From contig NZ_FOSV01000010.1 of NCBI RefSeq assembly GCF_900114375.1, positions 1 through 64,000 on the forward strand: a stretch of DNA of 64,000 nucleotides, given 5' to 3'. Positions 43,224 through 52,091 of this stretch are shown piece after piece. The notes beneath the pieces were generated by a model. It saw only the letters and a list, made by a program, of their open reading frames with translations, was not told where the DNA came from and did no database searches. Both the position numbers and the translations under genes were made by a program. The stretch's first letter is position 1. Each line of letters begins with the position of its first letter. The stretch comes from Methylorubrum salsuginis. GTDB lineage: Bacteria; Pseudomonadota; Alphaproteobacteria; Rhizobiales; Beijerinckiaceae.

Positions 43224-46010
43224 ATGTTCGATCCTGTGACCGCTCTGGAAAAGGTCGTCGACGACCTCGATCGCGACGCGCGCGAGCCGACCAAGCTCCG
43301 CAGCCTGCTGGTGCCCGAACTCCGCAAGGTGCTGGAGGCCGGCCACAAGGACGCCGAGCGCCTGCTCCTGAAGGAGCGCGACGGGCTCGCCTGCGCCAAG
43401 CGCATCAGCCGCCTGACCGATGCGGTGGTCCGGGCGATCTACGACGCGGTGGTCTGGCGGCTCTACCCGAACGACAACCCCTCCACCGGCGAGCATCTCG
43501 CGGTGATCGCCACCGGCGGCTACGGCCGGGGTACGATGGCGCCGGGCTCCGACATCGATCTGCTGTTCCTGCTGCCCTACAAGCAGACCGCATGGTCGGA
43601 GAGCGTCGTCGAGGCGATGCTCTACGTGCTGTGGGACCTGAAACTCAAGGTCGGCCACGCCACCCGCTCCGTCGAGGAATGCCTGCGCGAGGGCCGCGCC
43701 GACATGACGATCCGCACGGCTCTGCTCGAATCGCGCTTCCTGTTCGGCTCCCGCGCGCTGTTCGAGGAGATGGTGACGCGCTTCGACACCGAACTCGTCA
43801 TCGGCACCGCGCCGGAATTCGTCGATGCCAAGCTGCGCGAGCGCGACGCGCGGGTTAGCAAGGCGGGCGCCTCGCGCTACCTCGTCGAGCCCAACGTCAA
43901 GGACGGCAAGGGCGGTTTGCGCGACCTCAACACCCTGTTCTGGATCGCGAAATACGCCTACCGGGTCCGCGACCAGATCGAACTGGTCCATGCCGGCCTG
44001 TTCACGGCGGACGAGTACAGGCTGTTCGAGCGCTGCGACGAGTTCCTGTGGCGGGTGCGCTGTCACATGCATTTCGTGACCGGGCGGCCCGAGGAGCGCC
44101 TGTCGTTCGGCCTCCAGCCGAAGATCGCCGAGCGGCTCGGCTACGGCGCCCGCGGCGGCCTGTCGGGCGTCGAGCGCTTCATGAAGGCGTATTTCCTCAT
44201 CGCCAAGGATGTCGGCGACCTCACAGCCATCGTCTGCGCGGAACTCGAGGCGCGGCACGCCAAGCGCACCCCGGTGCTCGACCGCTGGATCGGCCGCTTC
44301 CGCGACCGCTTCCGCGCCACCGCGATGGAGGCGGAGGATTTCTGGATCGACAACGGCCGGGTGAACCTGCGCGGCGAGGACGCGTTCGAGCGCGATCCGG
44401 TCAACCTGATCCGGATGTACTGGCTCGCCGACCGGCACAACCTGCCCGTCCACCCCGACGCCACCCGGCTCGCCAACCGCTCGATGCGTCTCATCACCCA
44501 TGCGGTGCGCAACGATCCGGAAGCCAACCGCCTGTTCCTCGACATCCTCACCTCGAAGAACGCCCCCGAGACGATCCTGCGCCACATGAACGAGGCCGGC
44601 GTGCTCGGCCGGTTCATCCCGGATTTCGGCCGCATCGTCGCGATGATGCAGTTCAACATGTACCACCATTACACGGTGGACGAGCACCTGCTGCGCACCC
44701 TGGGCGTGCTCTCGGCGATCGATTCCGGACGGGTCCGGGAAGAGCATCCCCTGGCCTCCCGCCTGATCGACACGATCCACAACCGCCGCGCCCTCTACGT
44801 CGCGATCCTGTTGCACGACATCGCCAAGGGCCGCCCCGAGGACCATTCGATCGCGGGCGCCGCCATCGCCCGCAAGCTCGGGCCGCGCTTCGGCCTGTCG
44901 CAGGCCGAGACCGAGACGGTCGCTTGGCTGGTCGAGCACCACCTGCTGATGTCGATGACGGCGCAGAGCCGCGACCTGTCGGACCGCAAGACCATCGAGA
45001 AGTTCGCCAGCACCGTCCAGAGCCTGGAGCGCCTGAAGTTGCTCGCGATCCTGACGGTGGCCGACATCAAGGCGGTCGGCCCCGGCGTCTGGACCGCCTG
45101 GAAGGGGACGCTCCTGCGCACCCTCTACGACGAGACCGAGGTGGTGCTCTCCGGCGGCCATTCCGAGATCGCCCGCACCGACCGGGTGCGCCTCATCCAG
45201 ATGGCGTTGCGCGAACAGCTCGCCGACTGGAACGCCGAGACCTTCGACGCCTATGCCAGCCGCCACGGTCAGGCCTACTGGCTGAAGGTCGACGGCACGC
45301 GCCAGTACAAGAACGCCCGCTTCCTGCGCACCGTCGTCGAGGAGGGGCGCACCAGCGCAACCACCTACGAGACCGATCCGGTGCGCGGCGTGACCGAGCT
45401 GACGGTGTATTCCCCCGACCATCCGCGGCTTCTCGCGATCATCACCGGCGCCTGCGCCACGGCGGGCGGCAACATCGTCGATGCGCAGATCTTCACGACG
45501 TCGGACGGCTTCGCCCTCGATTCGATCTTCATTTCCCGCGCCTTCGAGCGGGACGAGGACGAGCTGCGCCGGGCCCAGCGCATCGCCACCGCGATCGAGC
45601 GCGCCTTGAAGGGCGAGATCAAGATCGCCGAGCTGGTGGCCGACAAGCACCCCAAGGAGCCGCCCAAGACCTTCCTCGTGCCGCCCGACGTGTCGATCGA
45701 CAACGCGCTGTCGAGCCGCGAGACGGTCGTCGAGATCACCGGCCTCGACCGGCCGGGCCTGCTCTACGAGCTGACCACAGCGCTCAATCGGCTCAGCCTC
45801 AACATCACCTCGGCCCATGTCGCGACCTTCGGCGAGCGGGCGGTCGACGTGTTCTACGTGACCGACCTCACCGGGACGCGGGTGATGCAGCCCGACCGGC
45901 TGGCCACCATCCGCGCCGCGGTGATGGAGGTGTTTGCCAGCGACGTGGCGGCGTTGAGGGCGGAAGGGCTCGACGCGCTGGTGGATTCGCCGCCGCCGCG
46001 GGAGCAGTAG
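43224..46010 (+). CDS. glnD: [protein-PII] uridylyltransferase
   Basis: GlnD uridylylates PII proteins when glutamine is low and removes UMP when it is high. Domain order: nucleotidyltransferase (ATGGYGRGTMAPGSDIDLLF, residues about 93-113), GlnD-type linker, HD domain (MYHHYTVDEHLLRTLGVLS, then AILLHDIAKGRPEDHS, about 475-535) and two ACT domains (ELTVYSPDHPRLLAIITGAC about 725; EITGLDRPGLLYELTTALNR about 836). It is 928 residues, normal for alphaproteobacteria. It belongs to the same nitrogen circuit as glnE (22.4 kb). Confidence 0.97.
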   Translation: MFDPVTALEKVVDDLDRDAREPTKLRSLLVPELRKVLEAGHKDAERLLLKERDGLACAKRISRLTDAVVRAIYDAVVWRLYPNDNPSTGEHLAVIATGGYGRGTMAPGSDIDLLFLLPYKQTAWSESVVEAMLYVLWDLKLKVGHATRSVEECLREGRADMTIRTALLESRFLFGSRALFEEMVTRFDTELVIGTAPEFVDAKLRERDARVSKAGASRYLVEPNVKDGKGGLRDLNTLFWIAKYAYRVRDQIELVHAGLFTADEYRLFERCDEFLWRVRCHMHFVTGRPEERLSFGLQPKIAERLGYGARGGLSGVERFMKAYFLIAKDVGDLTAIVCAELEARHAKRTPVLDRWIGRFRDRFRATAMEAEDFWIDNGRVNLRGEDAFERDPVNLIRMYWLADRHNLPVHPDATRLANRSMRLITHAVRNDPEANRLFLDILTSKNAPETILRHMNEAGVLGRFIPDFGRIVAMMQFNMYHHYTVDEHLLRTLGVLSAIDSGRVREEHPLASRLIDTIHNRRALYVAILLHDIAKGRPEDHSIAGAAIARKLGPRFGLSQAETETVAWLVEHHLLMSMTAQSRDLSDRKTIEKFASTVQSLERLKLLAILTVADIKAVGPGVWTAWKGTLLRTLYDETEVVLSGGHSEIARTDRVRLIQMALREQLADWNAETFDAYASRHGQAYWLKVDGTRQYKNARFLRTVVEEGRTSATTYETDPVRGVTELTVYSPDHPRLLAIITGACATAGGNIVDAQIFTTSDGFALDSIFISRAFERDEDELRRAQRIATAIERALKGEIKIAELVADKHPKEPPKTFLVPPDVSIDNALSSRETVVEITGLDRPGLLYELTTALNRLSLNITSAHVATFGERAVDVFYVTDLTGTRVMQPDRLATIRAAVMEVFASDVAALRAEGLDALVDSPPPREQ

Positions 46011-46163
46011 CCCGAATCGCCATCGCTTGCAGGATGATTGGCCGCGTGGCCCGGCGCGAAGAGCGCCGCGCTTGAGCGGCCTCGGCACCGCCGAGACGTC
46101 GAGCGGAGCGAGCAGCTTAAGCCCGCGGATGCGGGCGCCGGCGCTTGAGGCCAGCAAAAAAAT

Positions 46164-46208
46164 TTGGAGCGGCAGCGCCACGCTTGCCCAGGCTCGGTGC
46201 TGCTCCAA
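46164..46208. terminator. inverted repeat between glnD and grpE
   Basis: TTGGAGC (46164-46170) and GCTCCAA (46202-46208) frame an inner GC-rich region that can fold further (GGCAGC/GCTG). It could end glnD transcription. A second hairpin, GCCCGC-GGAT-GCGGGC, is at about 46121-46136. No good T-tract follows the first one, so its role is not certain. Confidence 0.4.
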
Positions 46209-46210
46209 AG

Positions 46211-46239
46211 CTTGATTTCGGCATTTCGCCGAATGATAT
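46211..46239 (+). promoter_or_regulatory. candidate grpE promoter
   Basis: CTTGAT (46211-46216), a 17-nt spacer and TGATAT (46234-46239) lie 40 nt upstream of the grpE start. CTTGA is also the -35 core of alphaproteobacterial heat-shock (RpoH) promoters, so heat induction is plausible. The -10 does not fully match the RpoH consensus. Confidence 0.45.
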
Positions 46240-46278
46240 CAGCGACCATCCCGACACGAGAGCGCAACCGATCGTACG

Positions 46279-46890
46279 ATGATGGCTGACGACACGGAAC
46301 ACCAGAACCGGACGAACGGCGCCGAGGCGAACCCGGAGGCCGCCCAGGCTGCCGTCCAGAACGCCGGCGCCGATGCCGAGGCGCTCGCCGGCGCCATCGC
46401 CGAGCGCGACGAGTTCAAGGACCGGCTTCTGCGCACGATGGCCGAGATGGAAAACCTGCGCCGCCGCACCGAGCGCGAGGTCGCCGACGCCCGGACCTAC
46501 GCGGTGACGAACTTCGCCCGCGACATGCTGAATGCCGCCGACAACATCCGCCGCGCGCTGGAAAGCGTGCCGGCCGAGGCCCGCACTTCGGCCGAGGGGG
46601 CGTTCAAGGGCCTGATCGAGGGCATCGAGCTGACCGAGCGCGACCTCGCCAAGACCCTGGAGCGCCACGGCGTGAAGGTGGTGGAGCCCCACGGCCAGCG
46701 CTTCGACCCGAACCGTCATCAGGCGATGTTCGAGGTGCCGAACACCGAGGTCCCCAACGGCACCGTCGTCCAAGTGGTGCAGACCGGCTACGTCATCGGC
46801 GACCGCACCCTGCGCCCCGCCCTCGTCGGCGTGTCGAAGGGCGGCCCGAAGCCGGACGCCGGCAAGGACAAGCCCGCCGACGCGGCTTGA
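46279..46890 (+). CDS. grpE: nucleotide exchange factor GrpE
   Basis: GrpE releases ADP from DnaK in the cytosolic chaperone cycle. The 203-residue protein has an acidic disordered N-terminus, the long dimer helix ([20 protein letters not shown]), the four-helix region ([20 protein letters not shown]) and the C-terminal beta wing ([20 protein letters not shown] and [20 protein letters not shown]). Standing alone without dnaK or hrcA beside it is unusual only compared with species where they are linked. The ATG at 46279 is used; the next codon is also ATG. Confidence 0.97.
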   Translation: MMADDTEHQNRTNGAEANPEAAQAAVQNAGADAEALAGAIAERDEFKDRLLRTMAEMENLRRRTEREVADARTYAVTNFARDMLNAADNIRRALESVPAEARTSAEGAFKGLIEGIELTERDLAKTLERHGVKVVEPHGQRFDPNRHQAMFEVPNTEVPNGTVVQVVQTGYVIGDRTLRPALVGVSKGGPKPDAGKDKPADAA

Positions 46891-46896
46891 CGCGGC

Positions 46897-47568
46897 TCAC
46901 GCCCGGCTCGCGATCCACACCACGTGACGCGGGCCGCTGGTGCCGTTGGCCGGGATGCGGGTCTCTTCGACGGAAAAGCCCATCCGCTGGAGCCGGGCCT
47001 TGAACTTGCGGTCCGGCGTGCCGGACCAGACGCCCAGCACGCCGCCGGGCTTCAACGCCCATTGCGCCCGCTTGAGGCCCCATTCGTCGTAGAGCCGGTC
47101 GTTGGCCCGCCGCATCAGGCCCTCTGGGCCGTTGTCGACGTCGAGCAGGATCGCGTCCCAGGCCTCCGCTCCGGCCTGCACCAGCCGGTTCACGTCGATT
47201 TCCCGTACCTCGACGCGCGGGTCGTCGAGGCAGCCGCGAAACACCTCGGCGAGGGGCCCGCGGGCCCAGGCCGCCACCGCCGGCACCAGTTCGGCCACGA
47301 CGATTTTCGCCTCCGGCCCCAGTTCCCGCAACGCCGCGCGGAGGGTGAAGCCCATGCCGAGGCCGCCGATGAGCACCCTGGCGGCGGGGCGACGCGACAG
47401 GTGCGCGCAGGCGAGCGTGGCCAGGGCTTCCTCCGAGTGGCCGCGGGTGGAGTTCATCAACTCCTTGTTCTCGACCACGATCGAGAACTCGCGGCCCCGC
47501 CGCATCAGGTCGAGGCTCTTGCCGCCGCCGGGCACGTGCCCGGTGTCGAGATGGACCCAGGCGTTCAT
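46897..47568 (-). CDS. spermidine-synthase-like methyltransferase-fold protein
   Basis: A 223-residue Rossmann-fold protein of the spermine/spermidine synthase-like group. The motif I region is RVLIGGLGMGFTLRAALREL (residues about 64-83), the acidic second strand is KIVVAELVPAVAAWARGPLA, and the catalytic-side Asp motif is AWDAILLDVDNGPEGLM. It lacks the N-terminal beta-barrel of true aminopropyltransferases, so polyamine activity is not assured. It is convergent with grpE with a 6-nt gap. The ATG at 47568 is used. Confidence 0.85.
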   Translation of the reverse strand: MNAWVHLDTGHVPGGGKSLDLMRRGREFSIVVENKELMNSTRGHSEEALATLACAHLSRRPAARVLIGGLGMGFTLRAALRELGPEAKIVVAELVPAVAAWARGPLAEVFRGCLDDPRVEVREIDVNRLVQAGAEAWDAILLDVDNGPEGLMRRANDRLYDEWGLKRAQWALKPGGVLGVWSGTPDRKFKARLQRMGFSVEETRIPANGTSGPRHVVWIASRA

Positions 47569-47717
47569 GGCGACCTTTCGAAGCTTGCGCCGAGGGGAAG
47601 CGGGCGCGTCGTCCCAGGCCGAACGCCGGTGGCCAGATTCGGCAAGATGCGCTGGACGCAACCCCAGCCGCGTCGGCGGCGATTGCCCTTCCTGCGCCCC
47701 CGCGTCTATCAGCGCGC

Positions 47718-47972
47718 ATGGCCAAGCGCATCAAGTCTCTGCCGCAGCAACGCGGGTTCGTGAGTTTCGACGTCGTCTTCGCCGACGGCTCGCGTGCCTC
47801 GAACCGGCGCGTCCCGATGGAAATCCTGGGCGGCCTCGACGGCGACCTCCCGGCGCATCAGCTCATCGCTGAGCAGGAGGCCGAGATCGCCCAGAAGGCC
47901 GGACGCCCGCCCCGCGAGATCGAGAGCCTGACCCGCTCCCCGGCGCCGCAGAAGCCGGCGGTGGCCGGCTGA
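47718..47972 (+). CDS. small conserved-looking protein, function unknown
   Basis: An 84-residue basic-then-acidic protein (MAKRIKSLPQQRGFVSFDVV ... EQEAEIAQKAGRPPREIESL). It has no signal, membrane segment or Cys. A short beta strand pair (FVSFDVVFADG) is followed by a helix. It is divergent from the methyltransferase-like gene. Coding status is supported by composition and by its tidy fit between neighbours; no family is recognised. Confidence 0.65.
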   Translation: MAKRIKSLPQQRGFVSFDVVFADGSRASNRRVPMEILGGLDGDLPAHQLIAEQEAEIAQKAGRPPREIESLTRSPAPQKPAVAG

Positions 47973-48089
47973 TTCCTTTCGGGTTTTCCGGTCGGATGTC
48001 GGGTTGCCGCCCCACGCCGTCATCGCTTCTGCTCCGCATCGCAAGGAAGGAGAAAGTCCGGGGCGCTCCCGTCGGGCCGCTGCGCGGTG

Positions 48090-49961
48090 CTATTCCTCCG
48101 CCTCGATACGGATCGCGACCGCCTGCGGCGCAGCCTCGTCCAGCGCGAGCCCGAACCGCCGCTCTTCCTCGCCGCAGGGGCCGAGGCTGCTGAAGCCCAG
48201 CCGCGGATAGAGATCGCGCACCATCCCGTTCTTCGGGCTCGGCCGGTAGATGCCGACGAGGCGGGCCGCGCCGAACTCCCGCGCGGCCGCGACCGTCACG
48301 TCGCGCATCGCCGCTTCCACGCCGCGGCCGATCACCCGGCAGCTCATCAGCCACGTGTCGAGGACGAGGTCGCCGCCGGAGCGCCGGCCGATCACGACGC
48401 CGACGATGCCGTTATCGGCGAGCCGGTCGATCAGGCGGAAGCGCAGGGTCAGCGCGTCGGGATCGGTGAGCAGCGCCTGCGCCTCCCCGTCGGCGATGCG
48501 CCGGGTCGTCAGGTTGAACTGGTTGGTCTTATTGACGAGCTGGACGATGCGGGGAAGGTCCCGCGCGGCGAAGGGCCGCCACAGCAGCCGCATGTCGAGG
48601 CCGGCGAGGTAGGCCGGCAGATCGCTGGCCTGCGCCGGCACCTCCTGCCGGGCGGCGTAGTGGCCGCTGCGGGCGCGGTCCTCGGCGGTGACGTGGAGCG
48701 CCTCGAAGTAGCCGGCCTGGGCGATCCGGTCGGCATAGCCGCTCGGGTCGGGCGGCAATTCGGGCACGGCGACCTCGGGCAGGGCCGAGCGCACCCGGTC
48801 ACGCTCGAACGGGTTGTCGTCGGCGAAGACGAGGGCGTCGAGGCCGAGGTTCAATTGCGCCGCGACCCGGCGCAGGTTCTCCGCCTTGTCGTCCCAGTTC
48901 GCCAGGAAGGCGGCGATGTCGCTGCGCTTGAGCACCATCTCGGGGTGGCGCGCGAAGGCTTCGAGGGCGTTGGCCTCGTCGTTCTTCGAGACCACCGCCA
49001 GCACGACGCCGCGTCGCGACAGGTCGCGGGCATAGGCCTGGAACGCGGCGAACGCCTCGCCCTCGGCGCTGCCCGGCCCGAGCACGAGGGCGGCCGGGCC
49101 GTCGTCGCCGACGATGCCGCCCCACAGGGTGTTGTCGAGATCGAGCACCAGCGCCTTGCGTGACAGGCCGCGCCGCGCCGCCAGCACCCGGGCGACGAGA
49201 TCGCCGTAGAACGGGGCCGCCGCCGGTGCGATCTCCTGCTTGGCGCGCCACCACCCCACGCTCTCGTGCCACGCCGACAGGCCATGGCGCTGGACCGCCG
49301 CGTCGAGCGCCAGCACGTCGATCCCCTCCTCCGCAGCCATCGCCGGGAGGGCCGCGTTCAGCCGTGCGACCGCCGCGGCGCGCGAGCCCGGCAGCCGATG
49401 CTCGCCCGCGCCCGCGAGCGGCACCGGCGTCGGCAGGATCGCTTGCTGGATGAGACCGCAGCCGAGGCCCGTCCGCGCCGCCCGCCAGAGCTGGCGCCAA
49501 TCGGCCAGCACCGCCGCCTCGGCCCGGCGGGCCTGCTCGGCATCCTGCGCCGCCTCGAAGCCGGCGGTGGCGTGGGCCGCATCGAGAACGAGCAGGATCT
49601 CATCGGGGGCGAAGGCGTGGAGGCCGGAGCCGGGATCGAGGATGTCCTGCCGGTAGGCGCCGTAGGGTCCCTCGTAGAGGTCGATCCACAGCCCGCGGCG
49701 CAGCCCGGCGATCCGGATCGCGGGCAGGAGATGCGAGACGGTGGACGAGCCGAGCACCGCCAGCCGCACCGGCGGGCGGGACAGCCCCGGCGGCGGCGCG
49801 GGATAAGCGGCGTCGAGGGCGCGGGCGAGGGCGTTGGTGCGGACCCCGTTGAGGCGGGTGTTGGCGAGTTCGACGAAGCCGTCCCACGAGGGCGCCCCTC
49901 GTAAGGCGGACAGCCGCTCGGCCCAGGGGCCGGGATCGGGCAGCCAGTCGAGGTCGGGCAC
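48090..49961 (-). CDS. FkbH-like HAD-IIIC phosphatase
   Basis: A 623-residue FkbH-type enzyme. The central HAD motif is VLDLDNTLWGGIVGDDGP (about residue 272), with LAVVSKNDEANALEAF (motif II) and LVFADDNPFERDRVRSALPE (motif III-IV), all conserved for the HAD-IIIC class. The N-terminal region is the SGNH-like half and the C-terminus has an acetyltransferase-like fold (TLRFRLIDRLADNGIVGVVI). FkbH proteins move a glyceryl unit from 1,3-bisphosphoglycerate to an acyl carrier protein. An ACP gene is directly upstream with a 3-nt gap, so the same reaction is likely. No polyketide synthase is in view. Confidence 0.9.
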   Translation of the reverse strand: MPDLDWLPDPGPWAERLSALRGAPSWDGFVELANTRLNGVRTNALARALDAAYPAPPPGLSRPPVRLAVLGSSTVSHLLPAIRIAGLRRGLWIDLYEGPYGAYRQDILDPGSGLHAFAPDEILLVLDAAHATAGFEAAQDAEQARRAEAAVLADWRQLWRAARTGLGCGLIQQAILPTPVPLAGAGEHRLPGSRAAAVARLNAALPAMAAEEGIDVLALDAAVQRHGLSAWHESVGWWRAKQEIAPAAAPFYGDLVARVLAARRGLSRKALVLDLDNTLWGGIVGDDGPAALVLGPGSAEGEAFAAFQAYARDLSRRGVVLAVVSKNDEANALEAFARHPEMVLKRSDIAAFLANWDDKAENLRRVAAQLNLGLDALVFADDNPFERDRVRSALPEVAVPELPPDPSGYADRIAQAGYFEALHVTAEDRARSGHYAARQEVPAQASDLPAYLAGLDMRLLWRPFAARDLPRIVQLVNKTNQFNLTTRRIADGEAQALLTDPDALTLRFRLIDRLADNGIVGVVIGRRSGGDLVLDTWLMSCRVIGRGVEAAMRDVTVAAAREFGAARLVGIYRPSPKNGMVRDLYPRLGFSSLGPCGEEERRFGLALDEAAPQAVAIRIEAEE

Positions 49962-49964
49962 GGG

Positions 49965-50213
49965 TCAGCCCCCGGCGAGCTTACGGGCCACGGTCTCCGC
50001 GAGGTCGCCGACGCGGGCGAGCGCATCGACCTCCCGCGTGGTGAAGGTGATGCCGAACGCCTCCTCGGTCGCCATCAGGATGTCGACCATCCGGCCCGAA
50101 TCCCAGCCGGCCACGTCGCGGGCGGTCATCTCCGGTCGCAACACCAGGGCGGGATCGTCGAAGACTTCGCGGAAAATGTCGGTCAGGCGGGCGTCGATCT
50201 CGTCCGGGGTCAT
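49965..50213 (-). CDS. acyl carrier protein
   Basis: An 82-residue carrier protein. The phosphopantetheine site is AGWDSGRMVDILMATEEAFG (Ser39), matching the D-S-(L/G) family motif, and the four-helix pattern is complete (TPDEIDARLTDIFREVF ... LAETVARKLAGG). It is the partner expected for the FkbH enzyme that follows. The ATG at 50213 is used; two in-frame ATGs upstream (to 50273) would add up to 20 polar residues. Confidence 0.9.
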   Translation of the reverse strand: MTPDEIDARLTDIFREVFDDPALVLRPEMTARDVAGWDSGRMVDILMATEEAFGITFTTREVDALARVGDLAETVARKLAGG

Positions 50214-50283
50214 GCGCGGTCCACGTCTTTCGTCGGTCGGGGCGCTCATAGCAGGCGACCGGGACGGCGGCACCCGGCCCGCA

Positions 50284-51393
50284 TCATCCGCGCCTCAGCA
50301 GCCGGGCCGCGCGCGGTGGGCGCTCGGCGGCGGCGGGCTCGGGGCTCTCGGCCAGGAACCAGCCGGCCGAGCGGAAGGGGCCGGCGTCGCGGCCGCGGGA
50401 GGCGAGGCCGATCCGCAGCTTTCGATGCTCCTCGGGAAGCGTCGCCGAGACGTGAATCTTCTGCCACCGCTCCCGCAATCCGAGATCGGCCTCGCGCCAG
50501 CGGATGCGCCGGTCGCCGATGGCGGCGGCGATGCCCTCGCCGCGATAGCTGCGCGGAATCCAGACCCAGCAGGTCAGGGTATGGACCGCCTTGCGGTCGA
50601 GCGGCTGCAGGTCGATCAGCGGGCCGAACACCGTCTGGTCCGCGCCGGCCTCGGGCCGGTGCCGACGCGGCCAGCCGCTCGAGAGCCGCAGACGGGACGG
50701 CAGCAGGTTGCGCGGCGGCGGCGGGAGCGTATCGGGTCGGCCTTGGACGAGGTTCTCCGTGCGGCGGCACAGGTCGAGCCAGGGCGGCAGGTGGACCGCC
50801 GCCGCCAGATCGTAGGGGGCGAAGCGCGTCACCGTTCCCTCCAGCCAGCCGCCCTCGTGCCGGCGCACGGAGGCCGGACCCTCCGCCGCCCGCACGATCA
50901 GAAGCTCCGCGGGCCCATGCCGCCGCAGCGCCCGCAGCAGAGCGGCGGCCTCGGCGGGCCCCTCCTGCGGCCCGGCCTTCCGGACAAGGATCTTCTCGCC
51001 GAGCCGGAGGTCTTCGAGGAGGCGGCGCTTGAGGTAGCCGACCTTGCGGGCCTCGCGCTTGAGCACAGCGGCGGGGTCGTCGCTGCCGGCCAGGTGGCCG
51101 GTGTTGTACTCGAAGTCGTAGCGGCGGCTGCGGCAGAACAGGTAGTTCGTCACATGCGGGTAGACGAAGAGATCGTCGCCCTGGCCGTAGAGCGCGAAAT
51201 CCGAATCGAGCGCGTGGAGGAGGTGGTCGATCCGCGAGGCGGAGAACCGCATCAGACCGAGGGGCTCGATGCCGCCGTAGCGCTGCACGAGCCCGAACTC
51301 GCAATTGTCGCCGATGCTCTCGAACCGGCCCAGCAGCGCGTGGAGGGGCAGGGTCGCCCCGCCGGACGCATCGTGTGGGCTGTCGGGAGGCAT
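50284..51393 (-). CDS. GDNCEFG-motif protein (possible papain-like fold hydrolase)
   Basis: A 369-residue cytosolic protein. It opens with FESIGDNCEFGLVQRYGGIE then PLGLMRFSASRIDHLLHALD, and continues DFEYNTGHLAGSDDP. An invariant-looking Cys in G-D-N-C-E-F-G and a later NTGH resemble the cysteine and histidine of the DUF1796/papain-like group, but the match is from memory and partial. The C-terminal third (VHTLTCWVWIPRSYRGEGIA ... VSATLPEEHRKLRIGLASRG) looks like a beta-sandwich carbohydrate or glycoconjugate module. It is co-oriented with ACP and FkbH, 71 nt upstream of the ACP gene. The start at 51393 (MPPDSPHDAS) is my choice; a longer frame exists. Confidence 0.7.
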   Translation of the reverse strand: MPPDSPHDASGGATLPLHALLGRFESIGDNCEFGLVQRYGGIEPLGLMRFSASRIDHLLHALDSDFALYGQGDDLFVYPHVTNYLFCRSRRYDFEYNTGHLAGSDDPAAVLKREARKVGYLKRRLLEDLRLGEKILVRKAGPQEGPAEAAALLRALRRHGPAELLIVRAAEGPASVRRHEGGWLEGTVTRFAPYDLAAAVHLPPWLDLCRRTENLVQGRPDTLPPPPRNLLPSRLRLSSGWPRRHRPEAGADQTVFGPLIDLQPLDRKAVHTLTCWVWIPRSYRGEGIAAAIGDRRIRWREADLGLRERWQKIHVSATLPEEHRKLRIGLASRGRDAGPFRSAGWFLAESPEPAAAERPPRAARLLRRG

Positions 51394-51580
51394 CGCGGAA
51401 ACCGATCGTGGGGACGCGCAAGGCGGCGTCACGGGAGGCACCCGCGCGCCCTGCGGCCCGGATGCGACCGAAGGAGCTCCCCCTCGGCTGGGCCGCGTTA
51501 TGGCGCGGCGGGCCGCCTCCGCCAACCGGCCCGCTCGCCACCGATACGGTTCGTTCACCCCCCGTCCCTACGCTTCCGAC

Positions 51581-51760
51581 ATGAGCACCATCGCCGCCCA
51601 AGCCGTCCAGATGCAGGCCGCCGCGTTCTCGCAGCAGGTCGGCACCGCCATGGCCCGTCAGCAGATCGACGCTGAGCGCTCGGTCGCGCAACTCGTGGCA
51701 CAAACGGCGTCCCCGCCGGCCCCGCCCGGCCAGGGCCAGGTGGTCGACATCAAGGTGTAG
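51581..51760 (+). CDS. YjfB-like motility-family small protein
   Basis: A 59-residue helical protein (MSTIAAQAVQMQAAAFSQQV then GTAMARQQIDAERSVAQLVA, ending GQVVDIKV). It fits the small YjfB-type family, a short N-terminal I-A-A segment followed by Q-Q-V-G-T/V-A, which is annotated as a putative motility protein. It is divergent from the GDNCEFG gene. It is the last chromosomal gene before the integrated element. Confidence 0.65.
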   Translation: MSTIAAQAVQMQAAAFSQQVGTAMARQQIDAERSVAQLVAQTASPPAPPGQGQVVDIKV

Positions 51761-51911
51761 CGCGGGATCGCCGGCCCCTCCGCAGCCCTCGCCCGAGGGG
51801 GCTGCACGGGTTTCGAGGCGTCGCGCCGGCGCACAGGCACGGCCAAATCGCGCTCAGCGTACGGGCGTGAATGCCGCGATGTCGATCGTCAGGATGATGT
51901 GGGGATTTGAA

Positions 51912-51956
51912 TGGTGCTGCGAGAGAGGATTGAACTCTCGACCTCCTCATTACCAA
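51912..51956 (-). other. 3' fragment of tRNA-Thr(GGT), attachment site of the element
   Basis: On the minus strand this reads TTGGTAA (anticodon loop with GGT), TGAGG (3' anticodon stem), AGGTC, GAGAG-TTCAATC-CTCTC (complete T arm), TCGCAGC (3' acceptor strand) and ACCA. The 5' half is missing: the bases before TTGGTAA are GGCCAGAACGCCTTT, which do not pair with TGAGG. Integrase elements that insert into a tRNA leave exactly such a displaced 3' end. The tyrosine integrase lies 744 nt away. The gene with an intact 5' half should be beyond the right edge. Confidence 0.88.
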
Positions 51957-52091
51957 AAAGGCGTTCTGGCCGATCTTCTGTGTTTGTTTGCGCGCTGTGC
52001 GCAACCTGTTCCGCGCCGGAAGCGCTCTCCGATACCGAGATCGCGGTTCAGGGGTTCACGCGAACCTGAGAGCACTCCATTGATCCGCGTC

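Noticed and set aside
43059..46208. The long upstream extension of the SsuA-like frame over glnD
   Set aside because: The true protein starts at 43058 with its signal peptide. Everything upstream in that frame is antisense to glnD.
51912..51956. Functional tRNA-Thr
   Set aside because: The 5' half is missing and the preceding bases do not pair with the anticodon or acceptor strands, so it cannot fold as a tRNA.
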